Shown here one piece after another: positions 26,593 through 37,565 of a stretch of 64,000 bases of DNA (position 1 is the stretch's first letter; the number at the start of each line of letters is the position of its first letter). Both the position numbers and the translations under genes were made by a program. Under the pieces are notes generated by a model. That model made no database searches. It had not been told where the DNA came from and was given only the letters and a program-made list of their open reading frames with translations. Location of the stretch: positions 496,001 to 560,000 of the forward strand of contig JAKJXP020000017.1 in assembly GCA_022225965.2 (NCBI GenBank), given 5' to 3'. Source of the DNA: Diatrype stigma (taxonomy: Eukaryota; Ascomycota; Sordariomycetes; Xylariales; Diatrypaceae).

Positions 26593-29493
26593 CTCTTGGG
26601 TACAGTAATCCGTGACTAAATCCTCGTGGAACCTATCGATATCAGAAGGGATGCGGTTAGTACACAATACAGAAACACTGTTGCAATTGCCGTGACCAAG
26701 GAATTTCTGGGGTAGACATCTCCCCTCAAGTAGCACGTTTTTGGGACGTAAGATGCTGCCATGAATTTGGCCGCGGTACTATCTTCCCCCTTCCCCCCCG
26801 TCCATCCACCTGAGAATCGGGATTATTCTATTCACAACCACCCAACCGGAAACCCGCACGATGCTGGTTGCAACCAAGGGTCGTACTTTATCCCTGGATA
26901 TTTTAAGCCTCAGGTTATCTAGAGCACGGCCAGGAGATGTTCCGATACCCCTGTTCTGGAAATCCGAACAAGCCTATGTCGGCTAATACGAGTACGCGGC
27001 CCTAGAGGGTTAAATGCAAGTCATCTGCGCGCAAGACAGGACCTAACCTACGATCTCAAAGCTTATTTCCCTTATGCCAAGTGTGAAGCAACGGCATTGA
27101 CCTCTGACGACAGGTTCGGTGTCTGGTAGGTGGGCCATTCAGGTTTAGCTCGAGCTAGCCCCTGACTCCTCTGATCGGGGAGACACTGATGATTCTGGGG
27201 TTCGTTCCAAAGGAACAGGATAATATGCTTAACAACTTACCGTAGTGTGATATGTTAATGATGAGGTTGTTGAAGTTTTTGATGCACTCCAGAGGCAAGT
27301 TGTGCGTAGAACATCGACATATAATACTCTACGGGAACACTAAGTTGTGAAACATTTCAACAACGCCTTTTTTGAGGCGACTACCCCCTAAACTAGTCAG
27401 AGTCATTGGAAGGCGTGCTCATATGTTTTGATGATAACCTTGGGATGGTAGATATCATAAACTCTCGATTAGGCTCCCACACAGTCCATGCCCCCTTTTC
27501 CTCGTAGGCCTCATCTTCCCACCCAGGGTATCCTTCAGTATCTTAGTCTCTATCAACTTAATGTTCCGGAGAGCAATAGCCACGACCTAGATACGTCTCC
27601 CTACCAGAGTGATCTCAACTGATTACCATGATCCTATTCGTGCCCTGAGATCTCTGCAAGTTGCTATAAATAAATACGCCTCGCAGGACGGACGGTTCCT
27701 GCCTTACAGCGGATCTTATCTTTACCTTCCTTGAGGAGCAAAACCATACGGATACGATAAATTGAATGCCTAACACCATCGTACAGATACACCCGCAGCG
27801 ATGAAGTCGGTCCGCGCGTCAGCGCAGAGCCTAAAGGCAAATCGCGTTGACAAATTACTTGCTGATCACTTCACTAGAAGCGCCTAACTCTCATCGGGGT
27901 CAACCATTCGTCAAAGGGAAGAGACAACCATAGCCATAGCACACAAAACCCTTACAGGCGCCTATCCCTTCGCGAGTAACAGTTCGGGAACACGGCACGT
28001 AGGTATGGCCCTCTTCATCCATCCACGAAATACAGACCTTCGACATGCCCAGCGACCCAGTTGATATTGGCGCATCATGAACCAGTCTGCCGTCCAGATT
28101 TGGACCTCCGCGCTGTTGATTAGTACATATAGGCCTGACGATGGCAGAAATAGGCAAGACACGACGACGGAACCAGACAGGATGAAGAACGTTATAGACT
28201 ACCTACCTACCTACCCCAATTTTGCCTCCTTCCCCTTTTTGATAGGCGGCGCAGGTAGGGGCAAACAAAGACCCTAAAACCATCCGGTCTTGGAAGATGT
28301 TAAACGGCTAAGTAGGCAAATAATGGAATATGCATTCGCACCCGACGACCTTTACCAACGGCAGTACCTAACAGTGAAAGTACACGGTAAAATGAGAGGG
28401 CCCAATGAGTGAATCTATGACTAGCGTGCGATCACCACACGCCCCCTTTACTCTAACACCACCCTAAATAGGGTCTAACCAAGAGTAAACCGGCTCTACA
28501 CCCATCAACTCATATCCGCACACCTTCATACGTAGAATAGATTCACCGGACCCTGCTCTCGACCTCCAGTTCTCTGACAAAAGAAGAAAGCAAGAAAAAA
28601 GCCGTAAAGCTGAGCGACAAGCTCGAGGAAACGACATGGGCCGCCGCCGCCGACGACGACAACTAGCGTCGATACGGAGGGATAGCATAATGACAACCAT
28701 ATGAGGGACGACTTGGACGACTCACTTAGAAAAGGAAACAGGGGGGACTTCAAGGGAATCAAGGCACCATTAATACCATCACCATAGGCCTTAGACTAAA
28801 GAATATATAACAAAACATCTCACCAAACTTCCTCATATAGGATATACGCCCCCCTCCCCTCCCACACAGCCATATAACCACATTCCATAGGCAGGCACTA
28901 CTAGACTACATACCGAAAGAGACGCTAAAGGACCATCGCGGCCAGGTCAACGCTACAGATGAGGGGAGAGAGGTAGAGATAAGAGATATCACCGAAAACG
29001 AAGTGTAGACAACTAGGTACCCTCAACAGCAACTGGTAGAAACCCAGTCTACATAGAACCGGAACCCCTGAGTAGCTAGTTAGCTACCACGTATGCACTT
29101 GGTCAAGCAACCCCCTTCCCCCTTTCTTTTCCTTCACCCCACCCCATCCCTAACCATAAGCGTAGTCTACATACGTACCTACCTACCTAGACAATCGGAC
29201 ATATACTTCAAGTCAACCACACCGTCCGTCCGTCCGTCCGTCCATCGAGCAATCTGCTTGCTAACCCACTCGCTACCTGCCTACGGCTCGCCCATTTTAC
29301 TCACTCACTTGAAACTGGGAGGACGGGGAGCTAATAAGGATGCTTAGAGGGGGGGAAAAGGGGGAAAATAATTAAAATCAAGACGTAACATGGTTGTACC
29401 ACTGTTGTAAGCACGGATGGATTAGAGGAAGCGACACGATCGGATAGGATATATCATGACGAGCAAATCGTAGGTAAAGTCAGGTAACTCGGT

Positions 29494-29512
29494 CGGTAGG
29501 TAGGTAGGTAGG
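29494..29512. repeat. (GGTA)n microsatellite
   Basis: Consecutive GGTA units close to the 3' side of the STRIPAK gene. Confidence 0.85.
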
Positions 29513-29747
29513 ATGCCCAGCGTACCAGACAGGCGTTTCCAAACGAAGGCCAGCTAGGTACCTAGCTAGAATTGCCCGACCAACTCTCTGGAGCAAGGCA
29601 ACATTGTTGCAGGTGTATTTACAGGCGTTTGTTCGCTCGAACTTATCCCAAGTCCAACCCCCCCTCCAAAGCCGGCGGCGATACCAACCTATCTGTCCGT
29701 CTGTCTACCTGTCTGTCTACTCGCGTCCAGTCCAATACAGTCCAAAG

Positions 29748-32700
29748 TTAACCCCAGCCCGCCATCGATCCATTAGGGTGCTGGTACTGCTGCTGCTGCT
29801 GCTGTTGCTGTAGTTGTTGCTGCTGTTGCTGCTGCTGCTGCAGCATCTGCATCTGTTGTTGCATCTGCTGTAGCTGCTGCAGCTGTTGCGGCTGCTGCTC
29901 CCCCCAGTCGGCGCCACCTCCACCACCGTTCACGACATTGCCGCCACTCCCATCACCTCCTGGACCTCCAACACCACCCCCGGCAGCAGCAGCGGCAGCA
30001 GCAGCAGCAGCCGGGTCGTTCCAGATCTCGAGCTTGTCGAGCTCGCGCTTGAAGAAGTCGCGCTCGTCCTGGATGGCGAGGCGGATCTCGGGGGCCATCT
30101 GGTCGGGGTAGCGGCGGACGTTGAACCAGTGGGTGAGGCTGCGGAGGGCCTGCTCGAGGGGGAGGGCCTCCTCGATCTCGGCGTCGACGTCGCTCCCCGC
30201 CAGCCACTCGTCGCGGAGCTCGGGGCGGCAGTGCAGGTAGACGGCCGTGATGACGCGCATGTTGCTCTGGCGCCACTTGCGGCCGCAGTAGGGCACCTGG
30301 TTCTTGAACAGCTTGAGCGTGTACAGGCGCAGCTCCGGCTGCGGCACCTTGAGCGACTTGCGGATGATGTTGGACGACTTGTACTGCACCAGCAGCAGGT
30401 TCCGGTGCGACTTGTTTTTGCAGATCTTCTGCATCACCCGCAGGTAGTTGATTAGCGCGAAGAAGTTGCGCCGCGAGAAGTCCGTGATGGGCTCCTTCGG
30501 GAGCGGGTTGATGGGCTGCCCGAGCTCGTCGACTTCCGGCCGCGTGGGGGGCGCCTGGTCGCCCCCGTCCAGGTTGGGGACCTGCTCGCCATCTTGCATA
30601 GTCGGAGCTTGGGGACTCGGCGATCGCCTGCGCTTAATAGGCGGCGGCGCTGCTTCGTCATCGCTCTCATCGTCTGGGCCGTCGATTTCCGTGGGCTCCT
30701 TCATCTTATTTGATGGATGGGCACTGCTATTGCAAAACCAGAAGAAGCTACGGTCTGTCAGCTCGAAGATCTCAGTCGGCATGGTATATATGGACTGACC
30801 TGTTTTCGAGCCGGTCGGTCTTACTGTCAACGGCCTGCTGAACATCTTGATGCGCAAACAGCTTGAGAACCAATGGGAGGTAGTTGGAATCCAGTAGAAG
30901 CTGCGTCATGTACTCGAATTTGAGAACGTCTATAACAATGCTGTCAGTGGGAAGTGAGAGTAGATGTAGAGAGAAACTACGTACGAGACAGCTTGAGCCA
31001 TTTCAGGAGGAGTAAAATGATACCCGTAGCAGCTTTTGCTTCGATCTCGCGCGCCCTTGCGGCATCCAAGTCCTCTAGGGATGAATCGTTTGTTTCCGAG
31101 CCCGTATGACCATTGACACCAGCACCGCTGTCCATGGATCTGTTTAACGCCGGGATCGCTCCGTTAATACGAGTGTTGTTACCAGATCCAGGAATGCCTG
31201 GGTGTTGCTGGCCATTAGCATAAGCGATGGCTGCGGTCACATTCTGCAGCACGCCCTTCATAAGAACGATGATTAGGGACTGAAGTTGCGGCAGAGTTGC
31301 TTCCTAAGGAGTGTTAACATATGTATCAGATACTTGAAAGCGCATCGCATAACTTACATAAAAGGCTTCTATAGTTTCGAGGCGTTTTACGATTTTCTCG
31401 TCCAAGTTTGGATTTGGGCCCCGATCAATTCCGGTCCCTTGAACTTTCTTTCCCCTCATCTCAATCGTCTCGAGAAGCTTGTCATCATCGATGTCGTCTT
31501 CTAGGGTTAGAGACTCTAAATCAAGCTCTTCTATGTCATCGTCCGACGAATCCCAACCCCTCTCAAACTTCAGGAACCTCTCGCGCTCTTCCCAAAGCTG
31601 CCTTGTTGCCCTAGTCATACGCACACGCTTTGAAAACAACTCACCGGCCTCGAGAATGGAAGCGGGCACGTCGCTGCCTTCCCATCTCCGGCCAACAAGG
31701 GCGTCTTGCAGACCAGCGCCGCCCTTACCCCCGGCACTGTTGCTAGTAGCGTCTAATGGTGGGTACATAAAGGGGAAATTTTGGTTTGTCTGGTAGTTCT
31801 GTTTCTTCCCTCCCTTTCCACCGACAGCAGGAGACGGCGGAGGGGATGGAGCTGGGGTGGCAATATGAACAGGCTGATGGAGGATCGACGCCCCACCACT
31901 CTGTGCACCTGGTGGGGGAGGGAGAATGCCATTAGATCCATTATTCCTAGTAGGATGGTTTGGCAGTGGTGGTAAAATAGACGTGTTTTCTGCTTCTAGG
32001 GGTATCGCTGATTGCGGAGGTACGTAGGCTGGGTACTTGGACGTTATTTCTTGTCGGAAAACATGATAGTCCAATGGTGAGGCGGTAATGGTGTCCTTAT
32101 TCTTGTCATCACCAGATGTTTCCCGGAGAGCTTCCTTGGTCTCTTCGATTTTATCGGTCCCGCCGAACACTAAAAGAATGGACTTCCATAATAGGAGGAG
32201 GTTCTTGGCAAAGTCAGCAACCACAGCTGAGGCAAAGGGGTGCTGTAGAAAGCCGTACCTGGGGAATTGGTACAATGTTTACTTCCTGCCATCGTAACCT
32301 TGCGGAGGTTGTAAGCATGAAGGTTGCTAGATTCGGTTCTAGGCTTACTATAGAAACAGTCAGCTAGTTTGCCTTGGAGAAGAAACTCATACATATACTC
32401 ACTGAGGTTCTCATGCACATCTTCCAACCCCTCCGGGTCACCCAACGCCTCCTGTACGAATATGTACATGATGGTCATTAGATTTACAAGGAGGTCCTGC
32501 GCATCTTGTAGCGAACCACCTAGTATTCTCAGGGGTTCATCCGCCCTACGAGCATATAAGCAAGGGGTGGTAGAGCCATAAGCTGGAAGCCCAACTTACC
32601 TCAAAGCCTCGTAAACATCGCATAATGCCCTCCATACAGTGGGGATCCCGCCAACATCCGCAATGAGCTTCACTCCAGACTTGATGGCCGCTAGCTGATC

Positions 32701-33426
32701 CTGGCTCGCAACGGTACGGACCTTGGATTTGTCGAGATGGGGCTGGGTCTGCTCAGCCGTATCTGCCCATCGTCCCAAGACAATATACAGGAGGCTCCCT
32801 ATGCTATCAACACGGACCGTGGCCTCGTTTGATAGGACGCCATCGAGGGCTTGCTGCACGAATCTCGACCTAGCCTCCGCAGCCGCTTCGTCCCATGTGA
32901 CCTGGGAGATGGGCGCATCGAAAAACAGTTCCCACTGCTCCTCGAAGGCCTTCCGGGCCTTGTTCAAGCGAACGCATTGCCACCATTGGTATACGAACCA
33001 TTCGTCGATCTCCTCGGCGTGGGGTCCGGTGTCGGAGTAGACGAAATCGTATGCGACGGCCTCGGTGCTTCGAATCTCGGACACTATGCGCCTCAGCTGT
33101 GCCAGCGAGAGGGAATCCGGCGGTTGGTTCGACTGGTTGCCCGCGGGAGGGGGCAATGGAACGGTCGCGTTGGGTTGGCTCTGGTTCCTCTGGAGTCCTG
33201 GTCGCATCGGAGGGGGGTTCGCTTTCGGCTTTGGTGCTGCCCCTTCTAATATAGGCCCAACATCGGCGACGCCCACCGTGTCCGTCACATCTACCTGTCC
33301 TTGCACGACCTCCGTGATCCCTGCAGTCTCGGCAGGATTCTCGGCAGGGGTTTCGACAGGATTCTCTGGACTCTCTGCGTTTTCTGCACCGTCGCTAGCA
33401 GTTCTCGATGGCCATAGTGAGTTCAT
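29748..33426 (-). CDS. ham-2: STRIPAK complex subunit, Far11/HAM-2/PRO22 (STRIP1/2 homologue)
   Basis: Seven minus-strand exons: 33426..32600, 32545..32403, 32347..32259, 32203..31358, 31303..30985, 30929..30800, 30747..29748, giving 1117 residues. The six introns are all 52-55 nt with CTGAC or TTAAC branch sites. The N1221-like domain spans about residues 100-400 (e.g. AQLRRIVSEIRSTEAVAYDF; NLLLLWKSILLVFGG). A charged linker with a Pro-rich part follows (about 400-600). The C-terminal DUF3402 region covers about 600-1005, with KWLKLSHVLKFEYMTQLL, NFFALINYLRVMQKICKNKS and CGRKWRQSNMRVITAVYLHC. It ends in an Ala/Gly then polyglutamine tail. The family scaffolds the striatin-interacting phosphatase and kinase complex at the nuclear envelope/ER. 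In Neurospora and Sordaria it is needed for hyphal fusion and fruiting-body formation; that role is inferred here from homology. The intron-3 acceptor is AAG rather than YAG; HPFASAVVAD... just upstream is a less likely alternative. Confidence 0.93.
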
Positions 33427-33635
33427 GGTGCCTCGTCTTCACTAGGTGGGATCTGAGGGCGGATCTTGCTTCAGGCTGTCATATTCGGAGTATTTGGTCG
33501 AGCTCTCGTGCTGCTTCCCTTGGCAAGCAAGCAAAGGGCCTAGGGGAAGGTTGAACTTGGTATGCAGTTCGTATCGTATAGTCGGCTCGTCGGGATATCG
33601 GACTCGCGGTTGGTGGTCGCCTATTGACAATTGTG

Positions 33636-33665
33636 AGGTAGGTAGGTAGGTAAGCAGGTAGGTAG
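33636..33665. repeat. (GGTA)n microsatellite
   Basis: GGTAGGTAGGTAGG with one interruption, about 210 bp upstream of the STRIPAK ATG. Confidence 0.9.
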
Positions 33666-34060
33666 ATTCCAATTATCACAAGCAATTCATTAATCACAGG
33701 TATCGCAGGTATCACAAGTACGTATGATGTACTCCGTAACTAGATGTACTCCGTAGACGCGACAGGTAAAGTGGGATGGAACCTTGGAAGGGTGGGGACC
33801 AGGCTTGGGTTGCCTGAAGCTTCCTGCCCAATTGCTTTCAGCCACAGTTGGCGGGGTGGGCACCTACCTATATGTATCTAGGTAGGTACCATGTGGCTTT
33901 AGCTTCAAGGGACCATGTCGGGTATAGGTAGGTACCTGGCGGGACCTGGGCTGCCTGGGTAAGTAGGTACCTTAGCAGCTTAGGTAGGTAGGTACATAGG
34001 TGGTCCAAATGCATATGTCACCCCTTCCCCTTTATTTGGTTGACACTTCTAAATGTCTTT

Positions 34061-34099
34061 AGAGAGTAAATGTAGAGAGTAAATGTAGAGAGTAAATGT
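34061..34099. repeat. Three tandem copies of AGAGAGTAAATGT
   Basis: A 13-nt unit repeated three times head to tail, with near-perfect copies. Confidence 0.9.
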
Positions 34100-34155
34100 G
34101 TAACCAAGATTGTGTAGATATGTGTAGAGCCTCTTTGATATAGGTAATAACACGG

Positions 34156-35071
34156 TCATTCCGGACTTGTCGCCCTGCTACTGCCCGGTTCAGATGCTTG
34201 ACCCTCGCCTTTCATCGTATGTTTCTTCTCCCGTTCCTTAGCTCTCCGCTTGAGTTTCTTCTCCCTGTTGAGCCGCTTCTTTTTGTCAATAATGTGCTGC
34301 TCCTTCTCTACGAGCTTGAGTTTCTCTGCCTCTTCCCGTTCCTTTCTTGCCTTCTGCCGGGTCCGCAGTATTATTCGCCGCCTCTTGCCGGGCCGTTTCT
34401 TCCCATCTGCCGATTCCTTTCCTGCTACAGCTGGTCCCTCAGCATGGCTATTCAACAAACCCATCCCGACGCCCCTGGTAGATATGGTAATATTCGTGAC
34501 TCTCCACGGCTTCTCTAGGCCCCACCGTCTCTTTCCCGCGTCTTGGAGAAGGTGATCCGGGGTTACAGCCGCGGCACGAAAACTTGCCATAGCATCCTGC
34601 GAAGGCTTCTCGGCCAGATAGTACGAGGTTGGTCGCCTCGCGACGACAAACCCTCCTCCGCCGGCCTTTTCTAGAGCTTCGTCCTTCTCAAGAACGACCT
34701 TGTGCGAAGGTGCCTCGTCTCGGAAGAGGCGAAAAGAGAATGCAAGGTCTTCGGCATCATCATCATCACCATCATGGTCAGGGGCAGGGCCAGGGGCAGC
34801 GTCGAGCTGTTGCTGGTGTTGGTGCTGCTGCTGCTGCGCGTCAACGCTCGTATCTGCACGGCTAAAGCTCAAGAGACCGGATAGCTGCGCGTTCAATTTG
34901 TCGCGCAAGGCTGCGTCCACCTCTTCATCCCGAACATCCCCTTCGTCTGCAGAGGAATCGTAGAGGTCCTCTCGGCGCACGCTACACCAAACACATTAGC
35001 TCGCGCGAGATACTAGCCGGGAAGAGTAGTGAACGAAATCCCCACCGTTTTGCATCTGGATACGCAAACAT
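34156..35071 (-). CDS. DUF2011-type nuclear-like basic protein of unknown function
   Basis: Exons 35071..35046 and 34981..34156 give 283 residues. The first exon is only 26 nt (MFAYPDAK + 2 nt) and joins to RVRREDLYDS, the conserved start of this fungal family as I recall it. The 64-nt intron has an unusual GTGGGG donor, a GCTAAT branch and a TAG acceptor. The N-terminal part is acidic (DLYDSSADEGD) with a Q/H run. The middle has LAFSFRLFRD and a PTSYYLAEKP block. The C-terminal third is strongly basic, with KKRPGKRRRII and a long Lys/Arg/Glu helix-forming stretch that could act as nuclear localisation signal and coiled coil. No biochemical function is known to me. The GTG at 34980 is not a start; without the small exon no ATG gives the conserved N-terminus. 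Confidence 0.82.
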
Positions 35072-36669
35072 AGTAGATAGTAGATAAGTCGGGCCTCTTC
35101 GACGCAGCGTCGGTGTGACAGGACCTCCAGCTATTACACTTCTGGCCGACGTTTTTCCTGGGTGGGTCACCACACTTCACCCGCCCTTTCAGCAATTTGT
35201 GTGAAAGATACGTCGAAGATGGAGAGCGCGTCGCTCTTCAGAAGCATTAATGCTTCACTAGAGATTGCAAGGAGGGGCTAGTATGCGTGGGACTTCTTCC
35301 GAGCGGCGCATGTATAAGGGAATAATTATACCAAGGTGCGTAAGTAGCTAAAGATAGGGAGGTAAAGAGATCGAAAACGTGATAACCACTTTGCAGAACT
35401 TCGTGCTGTATGTATGTATGTAGTAGTTAAGCTTATCGACCCACTTCAGCTAAGCCACACCACATACATTAATTAGGCACGATAAGTAAGCTTAAGTAAC
35501 GTAGTAGGAGATTGTATGTATAAAGCTCTGTGTATGCACCTATATAAAATCATATTTCCGTTGCTACGCAATCACTTGGTAGATGCAACCCAGATATAGA
35601 TTAAACCACCTATCACTTACCTTCCTGGTTGGTGTCTAAATACATCAATATAAGCTCATACATCTGGTTTTAAAGCTATCGGGCGGGCAGGAATTATTAT
35701 TGCCCACGGTTGGTATCGGGAATCAACAATCTGTTTATACGTTCTCCCGAACCAACAACGATCCGTCAAATCCGGGACGAAGGCTACGATGTTGTTGCTC
35801 GGATGGCCCTTAAAGCACCATCAACTGATCACCTAGTCACCTGGTAGTTCTTAGTGTTGCGTCCCTTACCCCGGATGCCACAAGGCGGGTACGATTCATT
35901 GACGTGACAAAAGTAACTGATGATAGCCAGGCTGCCGCTCCAACCCAACAGAACGACGATGTCCTGGACCTCGCCGCCGTTCTCGGTCAGTAGCGTGGCG
36001 CGCTTGGTGGTAGCCATGGCCATGGCCAAGCTGCTGCTAGTATCGGCCCGCTCCGGTCGCCAAGCCCTAACTACATTGGACACCGCCGTGCTTGTTTTTC
36101 GCCCTTAGTTATATTATTTAGCAGTATCCGTACATAGGGGGGAGTTCGGGAGACTCGTATTCCCTTTCGATCCTTTCGGTTCCTTACAAGCTTGCCGTTC
36201 GCCATAGCACGAAGGATCAGCAACCATGTTCATACTATAGGAGACCCCGCAAGTCCACGGGACTATGGCAAACGGAGAAGACATGATGAAGTCGTAGGTA
36301 TTGCTTAGAATCGCCTATGGGCCACAACACCCAAATCGCCAGCGACTCTATACGAGATGGGATCACTTCTTATTTGTCCTTACGAGCACTTCAAACCGGC
36401 AGCCGCAGCCAGCCAGGCAGAGTCCGGAAAAAACCATACGGATCTCAGTGGCCCAAGCGTGACATATGTATGGTTTTATCGGACCCTGCCTGCCAGCCAG
36501 GCCTTTTTGAATATCATTTATATGCTCATTATCCTAAATCAGTATGTCCCAGAAGTGCCCCCGCATATGGCCCCAGGATGCCCTGCACGTGGCCCAAGGA
36601 CGTGGCCCAAGGATGCCGCCGCAGGAGCGTAATCGTTTTAGAGATCTCCTATTTTACCCCTGTTTGAAC
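35072..36669. other. Intergenic region upstream of the DUF2011 gene
   Basis: No supported gene. A more GC-rich island at about 35920-36100 has an 84-codon minus-strand frame with somewhat protein-like composition but no recognisable domain. The remainder is AT-richer with short TATG repeats near 35407-35420. Confidence 0.5.
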
Positions 36670-36671
36670 TA

Positions 36672-36889
36672 CCGCCTATTTCGACCTGTGAGTTATGGGT
36701 CTACACGGGCCTTTTTCTGGGGAGTAGATCACCTAAGCTGTATACAGTTTAGGTAATTTGTCAAATTATATACAAACTCTACAGGGGAAGTGTGAAATGA
36801 GTGTTCCGCTATATCCAAGAATAGTTAAATGATCTACTCCCCAGAAAGAGGCCCGTGTAGACCCATAACTCACAGGTCGAAATAGGCGG
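36672..36889. mobile_element. MITE: 218-bp element with 60-bp terminal inverted repeats and TA target duplication
   Basis: The left end (36672-36731) and right end (36830-36889) are reverse complements over 60 nt with about one mismatch (AAAAAGG against AAAGAGG). About 98 nt of AT-rich, non-coding DNA separates them. Both ends are bordered by TA (36670-36671 and 36890-36891), as expected for Tc1/mariner-class insertions. There is no transposase frame inside, so it would depend on a transposase elsewhere. The near-perfect repeats suggest recent activity. Whether the family is multi-copy cannot be seen from one window. Confidence 0.85.
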
Positions 36890-36891
36890 TA

Positions 36892-37565
36892 CCGGTACCT
36901 CCACACGATGCAGGGGTAACTTGCAAACGGAAGCAATCCAGAGCTCCTTCAGACCTTCTCACCATATTTTCTGCTTTCCGTATATTGCAGCGTCTATAGC
37001 CAATGCTGCTGTGCCACTATTTGCTGTGAGTATAGGCACCTCGTTGTCCTTGAACTTCGATACTCTACATAGTCTTGCTAGTCAAATGCAGTACAATGTG
37101 TGGTGCCCAAGCATCAGACGAATGCTTCTTGAGGATTTCAACAAGGTTTGAATAAGCCTGCCGTCCACACAGAGCAGCGCCGGGTACTCTTTGTGCCCGC
37201 GAGCCCTTCAACTGTGCCCCCAGACTCGTCGACCGCTGTTTACTCCACAAACCGCAACGATAAGCGCGGGTCTAGCAGTTCTACTAGTAGCAATGAGGAC
37301 GAAGGATGAGCGGGCGACGTTAGCCTTATCGACTTCGTTTGCCCGGAAAGGTAAGTCCGAAGAGATATACCCCGTTCATATGAGAGCACGAGTCGACAGG
37401 CAGACGAGCAAGCCGGGCCTTGTTTCACAATGGACTCGAGTATAAAGGGACTCTACAATCCCACCTGTGAACTGCGGCAGTACTTGTCCGCTTATAGTAT
37501 TCGGATATATTTCCATACGTCCCTCAGGTCCATCTAGTTGCGTAACATAGTAGCACACGACAAAG
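36892..37565. other. Region between the MITE and the esterase gene
   Basis: It contains exon-like fragments on the plus strand (see 37133-37309) but no intact gene. The final 200 nt before 37566 should hold the esterase promoter and leader. Confidence 0.5.
37133..37309 (+). pseudogene. Possible relic of a gene 3' end
   Basis: A 58-codon frame after a TGA ends in a Ser/Thr/Asn/Glu-rich tail (STNRNDKRGSSSSTSSNEDE) typical of a real C-terminus. Immediately upstream, in another frame, SLASQMQYNVWCPSIRRM (from about 37070) also looks coding. The two could be exons or a frameshifted relic, but no donor/acceptor pair joins them cleanly. Family not recognised. Confidence 0.3.

Larger units (their letters stand above)
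15197..29747. other. 14.5 kb gene-free region on the 5' side of the homeobox gene
   Basis: No convincing gene on either strand. Short unrelated ORFs only; the longest are 148 codons (16901-17347, minus) and 174 codons (25695-26219, minus), without recognisable domains. It contains several microsatellites (listed separately) and a possible decayed coding segment at 25744-26031. The part next to 15196 should hold the homeobox promoter and leader; the part next to 29747 the 3' UTR of the STRIPAK gene. Confidence 0.55.
33427..34155. other. Intergenic region upstream of the STRIPAK gene
   Basis: Both flanking genes are on the minus strand, so this holds the STRIPAK promoter and leader and the DUF2011 3' UTR. 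It is dense in GGTA/TACC microsatellites (33636-33665, about 33860-34000) and a 13-nt tandem repeat at 34061-34099. No ORF is supported. Confidence 0.7.

Noticed and set aside
35829..36083. 84-codon minus-strand ORF in a GC-richer island
   Set aside because: Composition hints at coding (ATTKRATLLTENGGEVQD) but no family recognised and no flanking exons found.
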